DNA of 64,000 bases from Bacteroidia bacterium (GCA_019695235.1 JAIBAI010000009.1:1-64000), one strand, 5' to 3'; shown: positions 24,478 through 34,374, numbered from the stretch's first letter. Notes: generated from the sequence alone by a model not told the origin. Translations and numbers: made by a program.

Positions 24478-25896
24478 ATGTACCGGTCACTCGCTGAAAC
24501 CCGGCAGGCACTGCAATCGGGCAAAACGAACATTGTAGAACTTACCAGAACCTACCTTCAAAGCATCCAGGAGCATTCGCACCTGAATGCCTTTCTGGAG
24601 GTGTTTACTGAAGATGCGCTTCGTCAGGCTGCAATGGCAGACCAGAAACGTCAGGCAGGCAATCCGGGTAAACTTTCCGGCATGGTGATTGGCCTGAAAG
24701 ACAATCTCTGCTATAAGGGCCATAAGGTAAGTGCTTCTTCAAAAATTCTTGAAGGTTTTACTTCACTTTACTCTGCAACAGTTGTTGAGCGGCTGATAGC
24801 CGAAGATGCCGTTATTATTGGGCGCCTTAATTGTGATGAGTTTGCCATGGGCAGCTCTAATGAAAACTCTGCATTTGGAAATGTGCAGCATCCACTTGAT
24901 AAGGCATTGGTGCCGGGTGGCTCATCAGGAGGTTCAGCTGTGGCAGTAGCTGCAGGCTTATGTCTGGCGGCTCTTGGCACCGATACCGGCGGCTCCATCA
25001 GGCAACCGGCTTCATTTTGTGGTGTTGTAGGCCTTAAGCCTACCTATGGCCGTGTTTCCCGCTGGGGTTGTATTGCTTACGCATCTTCGTTCGACCAGAT
25101 CGGTCCGATTACAAATAATGTTGATGACAGCGCATTGATTCTTGAGGTAATTGCCGGACAGGATGAATATGATTCTACCCTGAGTACGGTACCAGTTCAG
25201 GAGTACTCACAAAATCTGGCATTCAAAGGCAAAACGAAGATTGCTTACCTTAAAGATTGTCTTGAAAGCGAAGGGCTTGATCCGGCAATTAGAGCATCAA
25301 TGGAAGCCTTGTTCGACAAATTGCGTGCTGAAGGGCATATCGTAGAGCCGGTAAATTTCCCCTATTTAGATTATGTGATTCCGGCGTATTATGTGCTAAC
25401 AACAGCCGAGGCCTCTTCTAATCTTTCACGCTACGATGGTATTCATTTCGGTTATCGCAGCAAGAGGGCAATTGATTTGGAAACCACCTATAAATATTCG
25501 CGTACAGAAGGCTTCGGCAAAGAGGTGAAACGCCGCATCATGTTGGGCACTTTTGTACTTAGTGCCGGATATTATGATGCCTACTATTCAAAAGCCCAGA
25601 AGGTACGTCGCCTGATTCGTGAGCAAACCCTGGCAACATTAAAAGAATATTCGTTCATCATTGGGCCAACAACACCTGGAACTGCATTTCCCTTTGGGGC
25701 TCATGCAAATGATCCGGTAAAAATGTACCTTGAAGATATATATACCGTTCAGGCAAACCTTGCCGGTATTCCGGCCATTTCGCTTCCGGCCATTAAACAT
25801 CCAAGTGGCTTGCCTTCTGGCGTGCAACTGATGTCGGCCCCCTTCTCTGAAACTGAGCTTTTGTCATTTGCACGGTATTTGTCAGCCCTGAACTAA
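24478..25896 (+). CDS. gatA: Glutamyl-tRNA(Gln)/aspartyl-tRNA(Asn) amidotransferase subunit A
   Basis: Amidase subunit of GatCAB, which supplies ammonia from glutamine to amidate mischarged Glu-tRNA(Gln) or Asp-tRNA(Asn). The 472-residue protein has the Ser-cisSer-Lys triad: Lys74 in GLKDN, Ser149 in PGGSSGGSA and Ser173 in DTGGSIRQPASF. gatB and gatC are not in the window. It follows tatA by 20 bases and is probably co-transcribed. A weak hairpin with a T-run follows at 25895-25913. Confidence 0.96.
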   Translation: MYRSLAETRQALQSGKTNIVELTRTYLQSIQEHSHLNAFLEVFTEDALRQAAMADQKRQAGNPGKLSGMVIGLKDNLCYKGHKVSASSKILEGFTSLYSATVVERLIAEDAVIIGRLNCDEFAMGSSNENSAFGNVQHPLDKALVPGGSSGGSAVAVAAGLCLAALGTDTGGSIRQPASFCGVVGLKPTYGRVSRWGCIAYASSFDQIGPITNNVDDSALILEVIAGQDEYDSTLSTVPVQEYSQNLAFKGKTKIAYLKDCLESEGLDPAIRASMEALFDKLRAEGHIVEPVNFPYLDYVIPAYYVLTTAEASSNLSRYDGIHFGYRSKRAIDLETTYKYSRTEGFGKEVKRRIMLGTFVLSAGYYDAYYSKAQKVRRLIREQTLATLKEYSFIIGPTTPGTAFPFGAHANDPVKMYLEDIYTVQANLAGIPAISLPAIKHPSGLPSGVQLMSAPFSETELLSFARYLSALN

Positions 25897-25913
25897 CCTG
25901 CTAAAGGTTTTTT
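25895..25913 (+). terminator. Possible weak terminator after gatA
   Basis: AACCT/AGGTT 5-bp stem with loop GCTAA, then several T residues. The hairpin overlaps the gatA stop codon and is short. Confidence 0.35.
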
Positions 25914-25985
25914 CAGTACTTAGGTTGTGAACAATGCTGTGTTGAATTTGCCGGAAGGAAAAGTTTTACGTAAACGAAAAACGTG

Positions 25986-25993
25986 TAGGTTTG
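25986..25993 (+). promoter_or_regulatory. -7 element upstream of the lytic transglycosylase
   Basis: TAGGTTTG matches TAnnTTTG, with TTT rather than TTG 19 bases upstream. The leader to the ATG at 26068 would be ~70 bases. Confidence 0.4.
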
Positions 25994-26067
25994 AAAAATT
26001 CCTTGCTAGACGTGGGTTTTAGCCGGAGAATTGAATACTAATAAATGATTAATACCGTTATCGGGGG

Positions 26068-27606
26068 ATGAAGTTCCGGGCATTGCTATGGATTATGCTG
26101 TTCTGGTCAGTACAGCTGAACGCACAACGACGCAGTTATATACCGTCGTCAAGAGACACATCAGTAAAACTGCTGAGCGATGACCCTATTTCAGCCGCAT
26201 TAGATAGTCTTGCCTTTCTAAAGTTGTTTGATAACGTGAAGTACACCGGAGAATTCGGAAGGATAACTATTCCGGGAATGAACAGCGATTCGGTACCTGT
26301 TTTTGAAGCTTCGGTCATTGCTGACAGAATTGCAAAATTAGATGCGCAATCGCCTTTTAAGCTCATATATAACGATGAAGTACGTGCATATATCAATATG
26401 TACTCTATCCGGAAACGCAATCAGGTTTCCAGAATGATTGGGCTTTCTGAATTGTATTTTCCAATGTTTGAAGAAAAATTGGCTAAGTACAAGATGCCTT
26501 TAGAGCTAAAGTACCTGGCCATCGTTGAATCAGCACTGAATCCTGCGGCACGTTCACGCGCGGGAGCACAGGGTTTGTGGCAATTCATGTATGGTACTGG
26601 CAAGCTATTCGGACTTAAAGTGAACAGTTACGTAGATGAGCGTTGTGACCCGCTTAAAGCAACTGAAGCAGCCTGCTTGTATATGAAGTATCTCTATTCA
26701 ATATACAAAGACTGGTCGCTGGTATTGGCAGCCTACAATAGTGGCCCCGGAAATGTCAATAAAGCCATCCGTCGCTCAGGAGGCAAGACGAATTACTGGG
26801 ATTTGCGACCCTACCTGCCCCGTGAAACTGCCGGCTATGTTCCGGCTTTTATTGCGGCGGTGTATGTAATGCATTATGCAAAAGAACATAACCTCCACCC
26901 AATAATGCCAAGGGCGATATTTAATGAAATTGATACCTTACATATCCGGCGCAGAGTTACCTTCACCCAATTGGCAAATGTTTTGGATATGCCCACAGAA
27001 GACATTGCCTTTTTAAATCCTTCTTTCTTGCTTGAAGTGATTCCGGAAACTGAAACACACCATGTTCTCACCCTTCCACGTTCGAAAGTTGCCACCTTTA
27101 TTAACAATGAAGAAACGATATATAACTATAAACTGAGTGCTTCTGCACGAACTGATACAGCAAGTATCAACCAGGCCTTGCCAAAAGTTCGCATTCACAC
27201 CGTACGTTCTGGCGAGAGCATTTCTATGATTGCCCGCAAGTATGGTGTTACAGTGGCTGAGGTGAAAAAGTGGAACCATCTAAAGTCGTCGCAATTGAAG
27301 CGGGGCCAGAAACTGAAGGTTAGCTCGCCCTATAAAGTGCAGGTGCAGGAAGTAGTAGCTGCTTCAGGCGCTTCAAATTCCCAGAGTACAGAACCAACAC
27401 CTGCAGAGACTCAACAAGCAAACAACCAAAATGATAACACCGCCCCCAAGGCGTATGTTACATATAAGGTTCGGTCGGGTGATACGCCCTGGAAAATCGC
27501 TGTAAACCACGGTATGACATTGAATGAATTCAGGTCGCTAAACGGTTTTGGAAATAAAACCGTTTTAAAGGTTGGTATGAGGGTAAAGGTAAAACCCAAG
27601 AAATAA
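26068..27606 (+). CDS. Membrane-bound lytic murein transglycosylase D-like protein, SLT plus two LysM
   Basis: Cleaves peptidoglycan glycan strands with formation of 1,6-anhydromuramic acid. The 512-residue protein has a signal peptide (1-20). The SLT domain (~140-270) carries catalytic Glu154 in AIVESALNPAARS, then GAQGLWQFM and LAAYNSGPGNVNKAI. Two LysM domains lie at ~375-420 (HTVRSGESISMIARKYGV) and ~465-510 (YKVRSGDTPWKIAVNHGM), joined by a Thr/Asn/Gln-rich linker. It is MltD-like in layout but has no obvious lipobox. It shares a bidirectional terminator with rpmA. Confidence 0.94.
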   Translation: MKFRALLWIMLFWSVQLNAQRRSYIPSSRDTSVKLLSDDPISAALDSLAFLKLFDNVKYTGEFGRITIPGMNSDSVPVFEASVIADRIAKLDAQSPFKLIYNDEVRAYINMYSIRKRNQVSRMIGLSELYFPMFEEKLAKYKMPLELKYLAIVESALNPAARSRAGAQGLWQFMYGTGKLFGLKVNSYVDERCDPLKATEAACLYMKYLYSIYKDWSLVLAAYNSGPGNVNKAIRRSGGKTNYWDLRPYLPRETAGYVPAFIAAVYVMHYAKEHNLHPIMPRAIFNEIDTLHIRRRVTFTQLANVLDMPTEDIAFLNPSFLLEVIPETETHHVLTLPRSKVATFINNEETIYNYKLSASARTDTASINQALPKVRIHTVRSGESISMIARKYGVTVAEVKKWNHLKSSQLKRGQKLKVSSPYKVQVQEVVAASGASNSQSTEPTPAETQQANNQNDNTAPKAYVTYKVRSGDTPWKIAVNHGMTLNEFRSLNGFGNKTVLKVGMRVKVKPKK

Positions 27607-27633
27607 AAAAGCCCCCGCAATGCGGAGGCTTTT
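27607..27633. terminator. Bidirectional terminator between the transglycosylase and rpmA
   Basis: AAAAGCCCCCGCA and TGCGGAGGCTTTT form a stem with one C-A mismatch, flanked by A- and T-runs on the two sides, between convergent genes. Confidence 0.75.
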
Positions 27634-27651
27634 ACAAAGTAAGTTGTTTTT

Positions 27652-27915
27652 TTAGTTTTGTTCGAAGGGCTCAACAGAGACAAATGATTTGTCGTCTTTT
27701 CTTCTTTTAAACTGAACAATACCATCAGTAAGTGCAAATAGCGTATGGTCTTTGCCAATGCCAACATTCAAACCCGGGTGGTGCTTGGTACCACGCTGGC
27801 GAATAATGATATTTCCGGCAATTACAGCCTGACCTCCGTAAATTTTAACACCTAAGCGTTTACTGTGTGATTCGCGCCCGTTCTTGGAACTACCGGCTCC
27901 TTTTTTGTGTGCCAT
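27652..27915 (-). CDS. rpmA: 50S ribosomal protein L27
   Basis: An 87-residue basic protein near the peptidyl-transferase centre. The N-terminus [33 protein letters not shown] near 39-47 and [17 protein letters not shown] near 52-68 are diagnostic. There is no N-terminal extension requiring cleavage as seen in Firmicutes. It lies 18 bases after rplU, in the usual rplU-rpmA operon. Confidence 0.97.
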   Translation of the reverse strand: MAHKKGAGSSKNGRESHSKRLGVKIYGGQAVIAGNIIIRQRGTKHHPGLNVGIGKDHTLFALTDGIVQFKRRKDDKSFVSVEPFEQN

Positions 27916-27933
27916 TTCTTAAGTAATTTTAAA

Positions 27934-28245
27934 TCAGGCTTTTATGCCTTCGATTTGAATTTGAGTGAATTGTTGCCGGTGACCATTTGACTTTTGGTAA
28001 CCTTTACGGCGTTTCTTCTTGAAAACGATCACCTTGTCACCTTTTAGATGACTGAGCACTTTAGCGCTCACTGATGCACCGCTTACGGTGGGAGCTCCGA
28101 CTTGCACCTTCCCTTTGTTGTCAACCAATAATACATTGTCAAATGTAACGGTTGCGCCGGCTGCTTCTGGCAGACGGTGTACAAAGAGCTGCTGGCCGTT
28201 CTCCACTTTGAACTGCTGACCTGCGATATCTACGATTGCGTACAT
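27934..28245 (-). CDS. rplU: 50S ribosomal protein L21
   Basis: A 103-residue 23S-rRNA-binding protein. [18 protein letters not shown] at the N-terminus and [20 protein letters not shown] near 73-92 are the L21 signatures. It is the first gene of the rplU-rpmA operon, with a strong promoter at 28286-28315. Confidence 0.97.
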   Translation of the reverse strand: MYAIVDIAGQQFKVENGQQLFVHRLPEAAGATVTFDNVLLVDNKGKVQVGAPTVSGASVSAKVLSHLKGDKVIVFKKKRRKGYQKSNGHRQQFTQIQIEGIKA

Positions 28246-28285
28246 GATTTGAAAATAGTTTAATCCCTGAATTTTTAAGGGGATG

Positions 28286-28315
28286 CAAAAGTATTAAATC
28301 TTATTGAAAGCGCAA
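28286..28315 (-). promoter_or_regulatory. Promoter of rplU-rpmA
   Basis: On the minus strand TTG (28313-28315), a 19-base spacer and TACTTTTG (28286-28293) match the Bacteroidota consensus exactly. The leader is ~35-40 bases. Confidence 0.75.
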
Positions 28316-28423
28316 AATATGGTAAATTTTTTGACCAAAACCCTGCCTAAATTGTCAGGTAATGGCTAATTAACAAGTGAGTGCGAAGAAAACTTAAATT
28401 GCGCGGCCTAAAATTTGATAAAA

Positions 28424-29338
28424 ATGTCAGACAAGCAACCACTTTTATTGGTCATCGGTGGACCTACCGGAAGTGGGAAAACGGCGATGGCTGTTCGTTT
28501 GGCCGAGGCAATGGGCACATCAGTGATTTCTGCTGATTCACGACAAGTATATAAAGCATTAAAGATAGGCAGTGCAGCACCTTCTGACGAAGAATTGGCA
28601 AGTGTGCCGCATTATTTTGTAGGCTCACTTGAAATAGGAGAGCCGTTCAGTGCCGGTATCTTTGCCACACAGGCTTCACAGCTTTTAACAGAAAAGCTTT
28701 TTGTAAAAAACCCGGTACAGATTGTTTGTGGCGGTTCCGGCTTATATATCCATGCATTACTTAATCCTTTTGATGTTTTGCCGGAAGTTCCACAAACCGT
28801 TCGTAAGGCTTTAATTGAGCAGTTCGAAACGAACGGAATTGAAGTCTTAAAGGATGAATTAAGGCAGCTCGACCCTGACTATTTTAATAAAGTAGACCAA
28901 AATAACCCGCAGCGATTAATACGTGCACTCGAATTGATTAAATCGAGTGGAAAAACCTATTCGTCAATGTTGGGGCAAAGCAATAATAGTTTACCTTACA
29001 GGGTATGCTATCTGGCAATTGATTTGCCCCGTGAAAAATTGTATCACCAGATTAATGAAAGGGTACATAGAATGATTGCCTCCGGATGGATTGAAGAAGC
29101 ACGGGCACTCATTCCGAATCGAACAATAAATGCCTTGCAGACCGTGGGCTATAAAGAACTTTTTGAGTACTTTGATGGGAAGCGTAATCTGGATGCCACC
29201 ATTGAGTTGATAAGTCAAAACACCAGGCGGTTTGCAAAACGACAGCTTACCTGGCTGCGAAACAAAGAAAATGTGCGCTGGATTAGTCCGGATACAGCCA
29301 CAGAAGAGCTAATGAAGCTTATCCTGACGAATAAATAG
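28424..29338 (+). CDS. miaA: tRNA dimethylallyltransferase
   Basis: Adds the isopentenyl group to A37 of tRNAs reading UNN codons. The 304-residue protein has the P-loop VIGGPTGSGKT near 10-20, SADSRQVYKALKIGSA near 37-52 and the substrate motif VCGGSGLYIHAL near 100-112. Near the C-terminus TVGYKELFEYF is the family signature. The ATG at 28424 is preferred over an upstream in-frame TTG at 28415. Its substrate DMAPP derives from the DXP pathway, whose first gene, dxs, follows. Confidence 0.95.
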   Translation: MSDKQPLLLVIGGPTGSGKTAMAVRLAEAMGTSVISADSRQVYKALKIGSAAPSDEELASVPHYFVGSLEIGEPFSAGIFATQASQLLTEKLFVKNPVQIVCGGSGLYIHALLNPFDVLPEVPQTVRKALIEQFETNGIEVLKDELRQLDPDYFNKVDQNNPQRLIRALELIKSSGKTYSSMLGQSNNSLPYRVCYLAIDLPREKLYHQINERVHRMIASGWIEEARALIPNRTINALQTVGYKELFEYFDGKRNLDATIELISQNTRRFAKRQLTWLRNKENVRWISPDTATEELMKLILTNK

Positions 29339-29358
29339 GAGCAGGTTAAGGATTTGTG

Positions 29359-29366
29359 TATCTTTG
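29359..29366 (+). promoter_or_regulatory. -7 element of dxs
   Basis: TATCTTTG lies 25 bases before the dxs ATG at 29392; no TTG at the -33 position. Confidence 0.45.
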
Positions 29367-29391
29367 AAATTCTTTTCTCAGAGAAAATTTC

Positions 29392-31308
29392 ATGCAATTT
29401 ATACCCGGTGAATTACTTGCCCAGATTGACAGTCCAGCCGATCTACGCCGCTTTCGCGAAGAAGATCTTGGGCAAATTTGTCAGGAACTAAGGCAATATA
29501 TTGTTGATGTTGTGTCAGTAAATGGCGGGCATTTTGCTGCAAGCTTGGGAACTGTTGAGTTGACCGTTGCACTGCATTATGCATTTAATACACCATACGA
29601 TCAGTTAGTATGGGATGTTGGCCATCAGGCCTACGGACATAAAATGCTAACCGGCAGGCGCGATATCTTCCCGACAAACAGGATTTACAAAGGAATCAGT
29701 GGCTTCCCTAAGCGTTCAGAAAGTGAATACGACACATTTGGAGTGGGGCACAGCTCAACATCTATTTCTGCTGCACTTGGTATGGCAGTTGCGTCTGAAC
29801 TCAACAAACATGACGACAGGCAACATATCGCAGTAATAGGTGATGGGGCAATGACCGGAGGAATGGCTTTTGAAGCGCTCAACCATGCCGGAATGCTTCG
29901 CAGCAATATGCTGGTGGTATTGAACGACAACTGCATGTCAATTGACCCTAATGTAGGAGCATTGAAAGAATACCTTACCGACATCACAACCTCTCCTACC
30001 TGGAACCGGATGAAAGATGATGTATGGAATTTACTGGGAAAGCTTTCAACTTTTGGCAAGAGTGCCCAGGGAATTGCTTCGAAGTTGGAGAATGCCGTAA
30101 AATCAGCGCTTCTGCAACAAAGTAACTTCTTTGAATCGTTAAAGTTTCGGTATTTCGGACCAGTTGATGGCCATGATGTAAATCGTTTGGTGCAGGTTAT
30201 GAACGACCTGAAAGAAATCCCTGGCCCCAAAATTCTTCATGTCTTAACCACCAAAGGCAAAGGGTATAAACTGGCTGAGCTTGACCAAACGCTTTGGCAT
30301 GCACCAGGGCTTTTCGATAAAACCACCGGGGAAATAAAGAAAACCGAAAAGTTAACACCAGAACCCCCTAAATACCAGGATGTCTTTGGCCATACCCTGG
30401 TAGAATTAGCCAAAGCCGACCAACGTATCATTGGCGTTACACCGGCAATGCCTTCAGGTTGTTCACTGAATATCATGATGAAGGAAATGCCTGAGCGCGC
30501 TTTTGATGTCGGCATTGCGGAGCAACATGCAGTTACTTTCAGTGCCGGAATGGCTACCCAGGGTCTTATCCCGTTCTGTAATATCTACAGCACCTTTATG
30601 CAAAGGGCATACGACCAGGTGATTCACGATGTGGCGATTCAGAATTTACACGTTGTGTTTTGCCTTGACCGGGGTGGTTTGGCCGGAGCTGATGGGCCAA
30701 CACATCATGGAGCATACGATTTGGCATATATGCGCTGTATCCCAAATATGGTGGTAGCTGCCCCCATGAACGAAGAAGAATTGCGCAATATGATGCACAC
30801 CGCTGCTTTAAGGCCCGGGCCGTTTAGTATACGCTACCCCCGTGGCAATGGGGTAATGCCTGATTGGCAAACGCCTCTTCAGCAGTTGCAAATAGGGCAG
30901 GGCAGAAAGGTACGTGCAGGAAAAGACATGGCAATTCTTAGTATTGGCCATATTGGTAATCTTGCATTGAAGGCAGTTGAACTTCTTGCCGAAACGGGCC
31001 TGGAGGTTGCACTTTACGATATGCGTTTTGTAAAGCCTCTCGATGAAGCATTGCTACATGAGGTGTTTGCTGACTTCGACCGGATAATAACCGTTGAAGA
31101 CGGTTGCATTCAGGGTGGCTTTGGCTCTGCAGTGCTTGAGTTTATGGCCGACCACCACTATCATGCACGTGTAAAACGCTTGGGCATTCCTGATGCTGTG
31201 ATTGAACAAGGTACCCAGCCTGAACTGTGGGCTGAGTGTGGTTATGACACCAATGCAATGGTGAAGGCCGCACTTGAATTGGTTGATGCAACACAAGTAA
31301 TCAGGTAA
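29392..31308 (+). CDS. dxs: 1-deoxy-D-xylulose-5-phosphate synthase
   Basis: Thiamin-diphosphate enzyme condensing pyruvate and glyceraldehyde-3-phosphate, the entry to MEP isoprenoid synthesis and source of DXP for PdxJ. The 638-residue length is typical. Visible are DVGHQAYGHKMLTGRR near 75-90, the ThDP/Mg motif GDGAMTGGMAFEALNHAG near 152-169, DVGIAEQHAVTFSAGMA with the catalytic Glu near 370, and DRGGLAGADGPTHHG near 428. It lies 53 bases after miaA and is convergent with the FAD dehydrogenase gene, 16 bases apart. Confidence 0.97.
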   Translation: MQFIPGELLAQIDSPADLRRFREEDLGQICQELRQYIVDVVSVNGGHFAASLGTVELTVALHYAFNTPYDQLVWDVGHQAYGHKMLTGRRDIFPTNRIYKGISGFPKRSESEYDTFGVGHSSTSISAALGMAVASELNKHDDRQHIAVIGDGAMTGGMAFEALNHAGMLRSNMLVVLNDNCMSIDPNVGALKEYLTDITTSPTWNRMKDDVWNLLGKLSTFGKSAQGIASKLENAVKSALLQQSNFFESLKFRYFGPVDGHDVNRLVQVMNDLKEIPGPKILHVLTTKGKGYKLAELDQTLWHAPGLFDKTTGEIKKTEKLTPEPPKYQDVFGHTLVELAKADQRIIGVTPAMPSGCSLNIMMKEMPERAFDVGIAEQHAVTFSAGMATQGLIPFCNIYSTFMQRAYDQVIHDVAIQNLHVVFCLDRGGLAGADGPTHHGAYDLAYMRCIPNMVVAAPMNEEELRNMMHTAALRPGPFSIRYPRGNGVMPDWQTPLQQLQIGQGRKVRAGKDMAILSIGHIGNLALKAVELLAETGLEVALYDMRFVKPLDEALLHEVFADFDRIITVEDGCIQGGFGSAVLEFMADHHYHARVKRLGIPDAVIEQGTQPELWAECGYDTNAMVKAALELVDATQVIR

Positions 31309-31324
31309 GTTAATTCTATCTTTT

Positions 31325-32902
31325 TTATTTTGAGCTCACAAACCGTGCAGCAGCTTCTGCACATTTCTGCCCGTCCATGGCTGCTGAAACGATGCCACCT
31401 GCATAACCGGCTCCTTCGGCGCAGGGAAACAAACCACTTATTTGCGGATGTTGCAGTGTTTCGGCATCTCTTTGAATACGTACCGGTGATGAGGTGCGCG
31501 ACTCGACGGCATGTACTACTGCCTCATTGGTGAAGTACCCACGCATTTTTTTACCAAACAACCTGAAGGCATTTTGAAGTCTTTGATGAACAAATGCTGG
31601 TAACACTTCTTCTAAGCCCACACTTGTAATACCGGGCAGGTATGAAGAAGGTGGCAGGGTACCTGAAATGCGCCCTTCAGAAAAATCAACCATGCGCTGT
31701 GCCGGTGCGGTTTGGGTACCTCCACCTGCCTGGCAGGCTGCCTGTTCAACCGACTGCTGAAAATACATGCCCGCAAGAGGGCCGTGTTGCCTGAAACATG
31801 CCGGGATATCTGTTTCTCTAATTTCTACCACAATACCTGAGTTGGCAAAGGGATTGTCGCGTTTGGAGGGCGACCAGCCATTGGTGACCACCTCCCCATT
31901 CTCGGTAGCACAAGGGGCTACAATGCCTCCCGGGCACATGCAAAACGAATAGACCCCACGGCCATCAACCTGTTCTACCAAGGCGTACGAGGAGGGAGGA
32001 AGGAAGTTCCCACGGGTATCACAATGGTATTGAATGCGGTCAATAAGGGTTTGTGGATGCTCAATTCGAACTCCCAGCGCAAATGGTTTGAATTGCACCC
32101 CGATGCCTTCATTGGCCAGCATGCTATATATATCACGGGCAGAATGGCCTGTAGCTAAAATCAGCGCCTTTGCAGGTACATTAATAGCATTGTTAACTAC
32201 CACACCATTGAGTGCCCCCATGCTGTGGTTTATCTGGGTTATCCGGCTTGAAAAGTGAATTTCGCCACCATGAGCAAGGATGGTTTCGCGCATTGATACG
32301 ATAATGCCCGGCAATTTGTTGGTGCCAATATGCGGATGGGTATCAATCAGGATATCTTCTACAGCACCATGGGCAAAGAAAGTACCCAACACTGAACGGA
32401 TTTCACCCCGTTTATTACTGCGGGTATATAATTTACCATCTGAATAAGTGCCGGCTCCACCCTCACCAAAGCAATAATTTGAATCAGGGTTCACCTGATG
32501 TTCACGATTTATAGCAGCTAAATCACGCCGGCGTTCACGTACATTCTTCCCCCGTTCAATAATAATTGGTTTTATACCCAGTTCCAACAGGCGAAGGGCG
32601 GCAAAAAGACCGGCCGGCCCGGCCCCCGCAATAATCACTTCAGGGGCACTTGCAACATTGTGGTATAGAGGTTCTGAATAGTCTGATGCTGGAAGGGCCT
32701 CCTGATAGTAAACTTCTAATTTGACTATCACCTTTACTTTCCTGCTTCTGCTGTCAATTGAGCGTTTCAGCAGGCGAATATGGAAAGCTGAACCTTGCTG
32801 TATGCCCAACAAATTGGCAACGTGCAGCGCCAGGGCTTCGTTCGAAAAACCGGTTTCGGGTGATACGGTGAGGGTCAACTGCTGAGGCATCCCTTTACTC
32901 AA
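31325..32902 (-). CDS. FAD-dependent dehydrogenase (COG2509-like)
   Basis: A 525-residue flavoprotein of the kind often annotated NAD(FAD)-utilizing dehydrogenase. The FAD-binding Rossmann motif VIIAGAGPAGLFAALRLLELG lies near 89-109. FGEGGAGTYSDGKLYTR near 144-160 and ILATGHSARDIY near 250 are typical of the family, and the C-terminal GAGYAGGIVSAAMDG near 496 is the second flavin-contact motif. The N-terminal ~85 residues form a separate small alpha/beta domain. The substrate is unknown. It is last in a five-gene operon and overlaps porT by 8 bases. Confidence 0.88.
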   Translation of the reverse strand: MSKGMPQQLTLTVSPETGFSNEALALHVANLLGIQQGSAFHIRLLKRSIDSRSRKVKVIVKLEVYYQEALPASDYSEPLYHNVASAPEVIIAGAGPAGLFAALRLLELGIKPIIIERGKNVRERRRDLAAINREHQVNPDSNYCFGEGGAGTYSDGKLYTRSNKRGEIRSVLGTFFAHGAVEDILIDTHPHIGTNKLPGIIVSMRETILAHGGEIHFSSRITQINHSMGALNGVVVNNAINVPAKALILATGHSARDIYSMLANEGIGVQFKPFALGVRIEHPQTLIDRIQYHCDTRGNFLPPSSYALVEQVDGRGVYSFCMCPGGIVAPCATENGEVVTNGWSPSKRDNPFANSGIVVEIRETDIPACFRQHGPLAGMYFQQSVEQAACQAGGGTQTAPAQRMVDFSEGRISGTLPPSSYLPGITSVGLEEVLPAFVHQRLQNAFRLFGKKMRGYFTNEAVVHAVESRTSSPVRIQRDAETLQHPQISGLFPCAEGAGYAGGIVSAAMDGQKCAEAAARFVSSK

Positions 32903-33632
32903 ATGTAAATGAAATGTAAAATGCCTTTGAGCGCAGGCGATCTAATGGATTAATATAGACATTGTTCTCACGTACAATGAGATTATTCAATCCGTAGGCC
33001 ATTTTGAATTCAGGAGTAAATTTGAAATACTGTGTATAGAAATCAAAGCCTACACCAATTTCCCAATTCAGGTCGTTTCTCTTGAGTTTAAGTATCTTCT
33101 CTCCTTTGTCGTCAACTTTATCTTGCGAAGCCAAGTCAATTACCGGCTTTATACCTCCAATTACATAAGCCCTGAAATTGTTGGCGCGTGCAGACTTGAA
33201 CTTTAGAAGCAATGGAAATTCAAGAAAGGTTGATTCAACACGCTTGTCTTTTAAAAACGAGCTGTCAGTGCCGGCCACTCTTATGGTATAGGTAAGTTTT
33301 CGCTCCCCAAAGGCCAGGGTTGGCAAGAAACGCAAATCTAAATTATCTGTAAGGTGCAGGTTGCCGACAATGCCAAGGTTGAAACCATTGCCACTGCCGG
33401 GTGTAATAGCTAATACCGTGTCGTTCTGCCGTAAATCATCAACCGGCCGGTACATGAAATTCAGGCTGTTGATGCCTAAAATAAAGCCAAAGTGAACCGT
33501 TTGTTTGTCGTAATTCGGTAGGTTCAGCACCTTGCGTCTTTGAGCAATTCCGTTCTGCTGAATGCACAGAAGCAAACCAACCAATATCATGGCTGGTTTG
33601 AACCTGCTAATAAGAGAAAGAATGCTTTTCAA
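32895..33632 (-). CDS. porT: PorT-like protein, type IX secretion component
   Basis: A 245-residue outer-membrane beta-barrel protein with an N-terminal signal (hydrophobic MILVGLLLCIQQNGIAQ near 15-31). Alternating strands fit an 8-stranded barrel and the protein ends in Phe-Glu (YISFTFE). Length and the position directly after ubiE match PorT/SprT, a protein required for T9SS export and gliding in Bacteroidota. It fits with the two T9SS-sorted proteins in this window (21559 and 58179). The general PorT-family barrel is the alternative call. Confidence 0.82.
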   Translation of the reverse strand: MKSILSLISRFKPAMILVGLLLCIQQNGIAQRRKVLNLPNYDKQTVHFGFILGINSLNFMYRPVDDLRQNDTVLAITPGSGNGFNLGIVGNLHLTDNLDLRFLPTLAFGERKLTYTIRVAGTDSSFLKDKRVESTFLEFPLLLKFKSARANNFRAYVIGGIKPVIDLASQDKVDDKGEKILKLKRNDLNWEIGVGFDFYTQYFKFTPEFKMAYGLNNLIVRENNVYINPLDRLRSKAFYISFTFE

Positions 33633-33645
33633 TTCCTTTTGTTAA

Positions 33646-34374
33646 TTACTTGTTTCCGGTATAAAGGGTTACGATACCAAATGTAAGTCTGCTGCTCTTT
33701 GTTTCTTTGAAGCCTGCATCCTGCATCTGCTTTTCAAAAGATGCCCCATCAGGGAAAGCCTGAACTGAATCATATAAATACTGATAAGCCGAAACATTTT
33801 TAGAAAATAATTTACCAATAAACGGACAAAAATACCGGAAATATATATCGTACAACTGCTTGACAGGGAATACATGTGGGCGTGAAAACTCAAGAATCAC
33901 AACCTTACCGCCCTCGCTGAGCACCCGGTTCATTTCCTGAAGCCCCGCTTGTAAATTTTCGAAGTTCCTTACCCCAAATGCGACAGTAACAGCGTCGAAT
34001 TGCCGGTCAGTAAATGGCAGATTTTCTGAGTCTGCTTTTTTTAACTCAATTAGGTGCGACAGACCTTTTTGTTGAACCTTTTTCCTGCCTATCGCAAGCA
34101 TCCCTTCAGAAAGGTCTATTCCTGTGATTTTCTGAGGGCCTAATTTTCGCAAGGCAATGGCCACATCAGCAGTTCCGGTAGCAATATCAAGGATTTGTTG
34201 TGGATTGCACCGTTTTAACGCAGCTACCATTTTTTTTCTCCACCATATATCAATGCCTACTGATAAAAACCTGTTGAGAAAATCGTAACGATGTGCTACA
34301 TCGTCAAACATTTGTTCGACTTGTTCTTTTTTGCCGGAATCAGAACCGGCATAAGGGGTGACCACTTTTGACAT
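33646..34374 (-). CDS. ubiE: Demethylmenaquinone methyltransferase
   Basis: SAM-dependent C-methylation in the last step of menaquinone synthesis (menG function). The 242-residue protein shows YDFLNRFLSVGIDIWWRKKM near 30-49, SAM motif ILDIATGTADVAIAL near 61-75, and RVLSEGGKVVILEFSRP near 150-166, the UbiE signatures. Bacteroidota use menaquinone, so menG is the expected role. Its start overlaps the stop of the heptose-kinase gene by one base (TAATG). Confidence 0.95.
   Translation of the reverse strand: MSKVVTPYAGSDSGKKEQVEQMFDDVAHRYDFLNRFLSVGIDIWWRKKMVAALKRCNPQQILDIATGTADVAIALRKLGPQKITGIDLSEGMLAIGRKKVQQKGLSHLIELKKADSENLPFTDRQFDAVTVAFGVRNFENLQAGLQEMNRVLSEGGKVVILEFSRPHVFPVKQLYDIYFRYFCPFIGKLFSKNVSAYQYLYDSVQAFPDGASFEKQMQDAGFKETKSSRLTFGIVTLYTGNK

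Noticed and set aside
29685-30230. 181-codon minus-strand frame opposite dxs
   Set aside because: Antisense shadow of the dxs coding sequence, Ser-rich with no motif.
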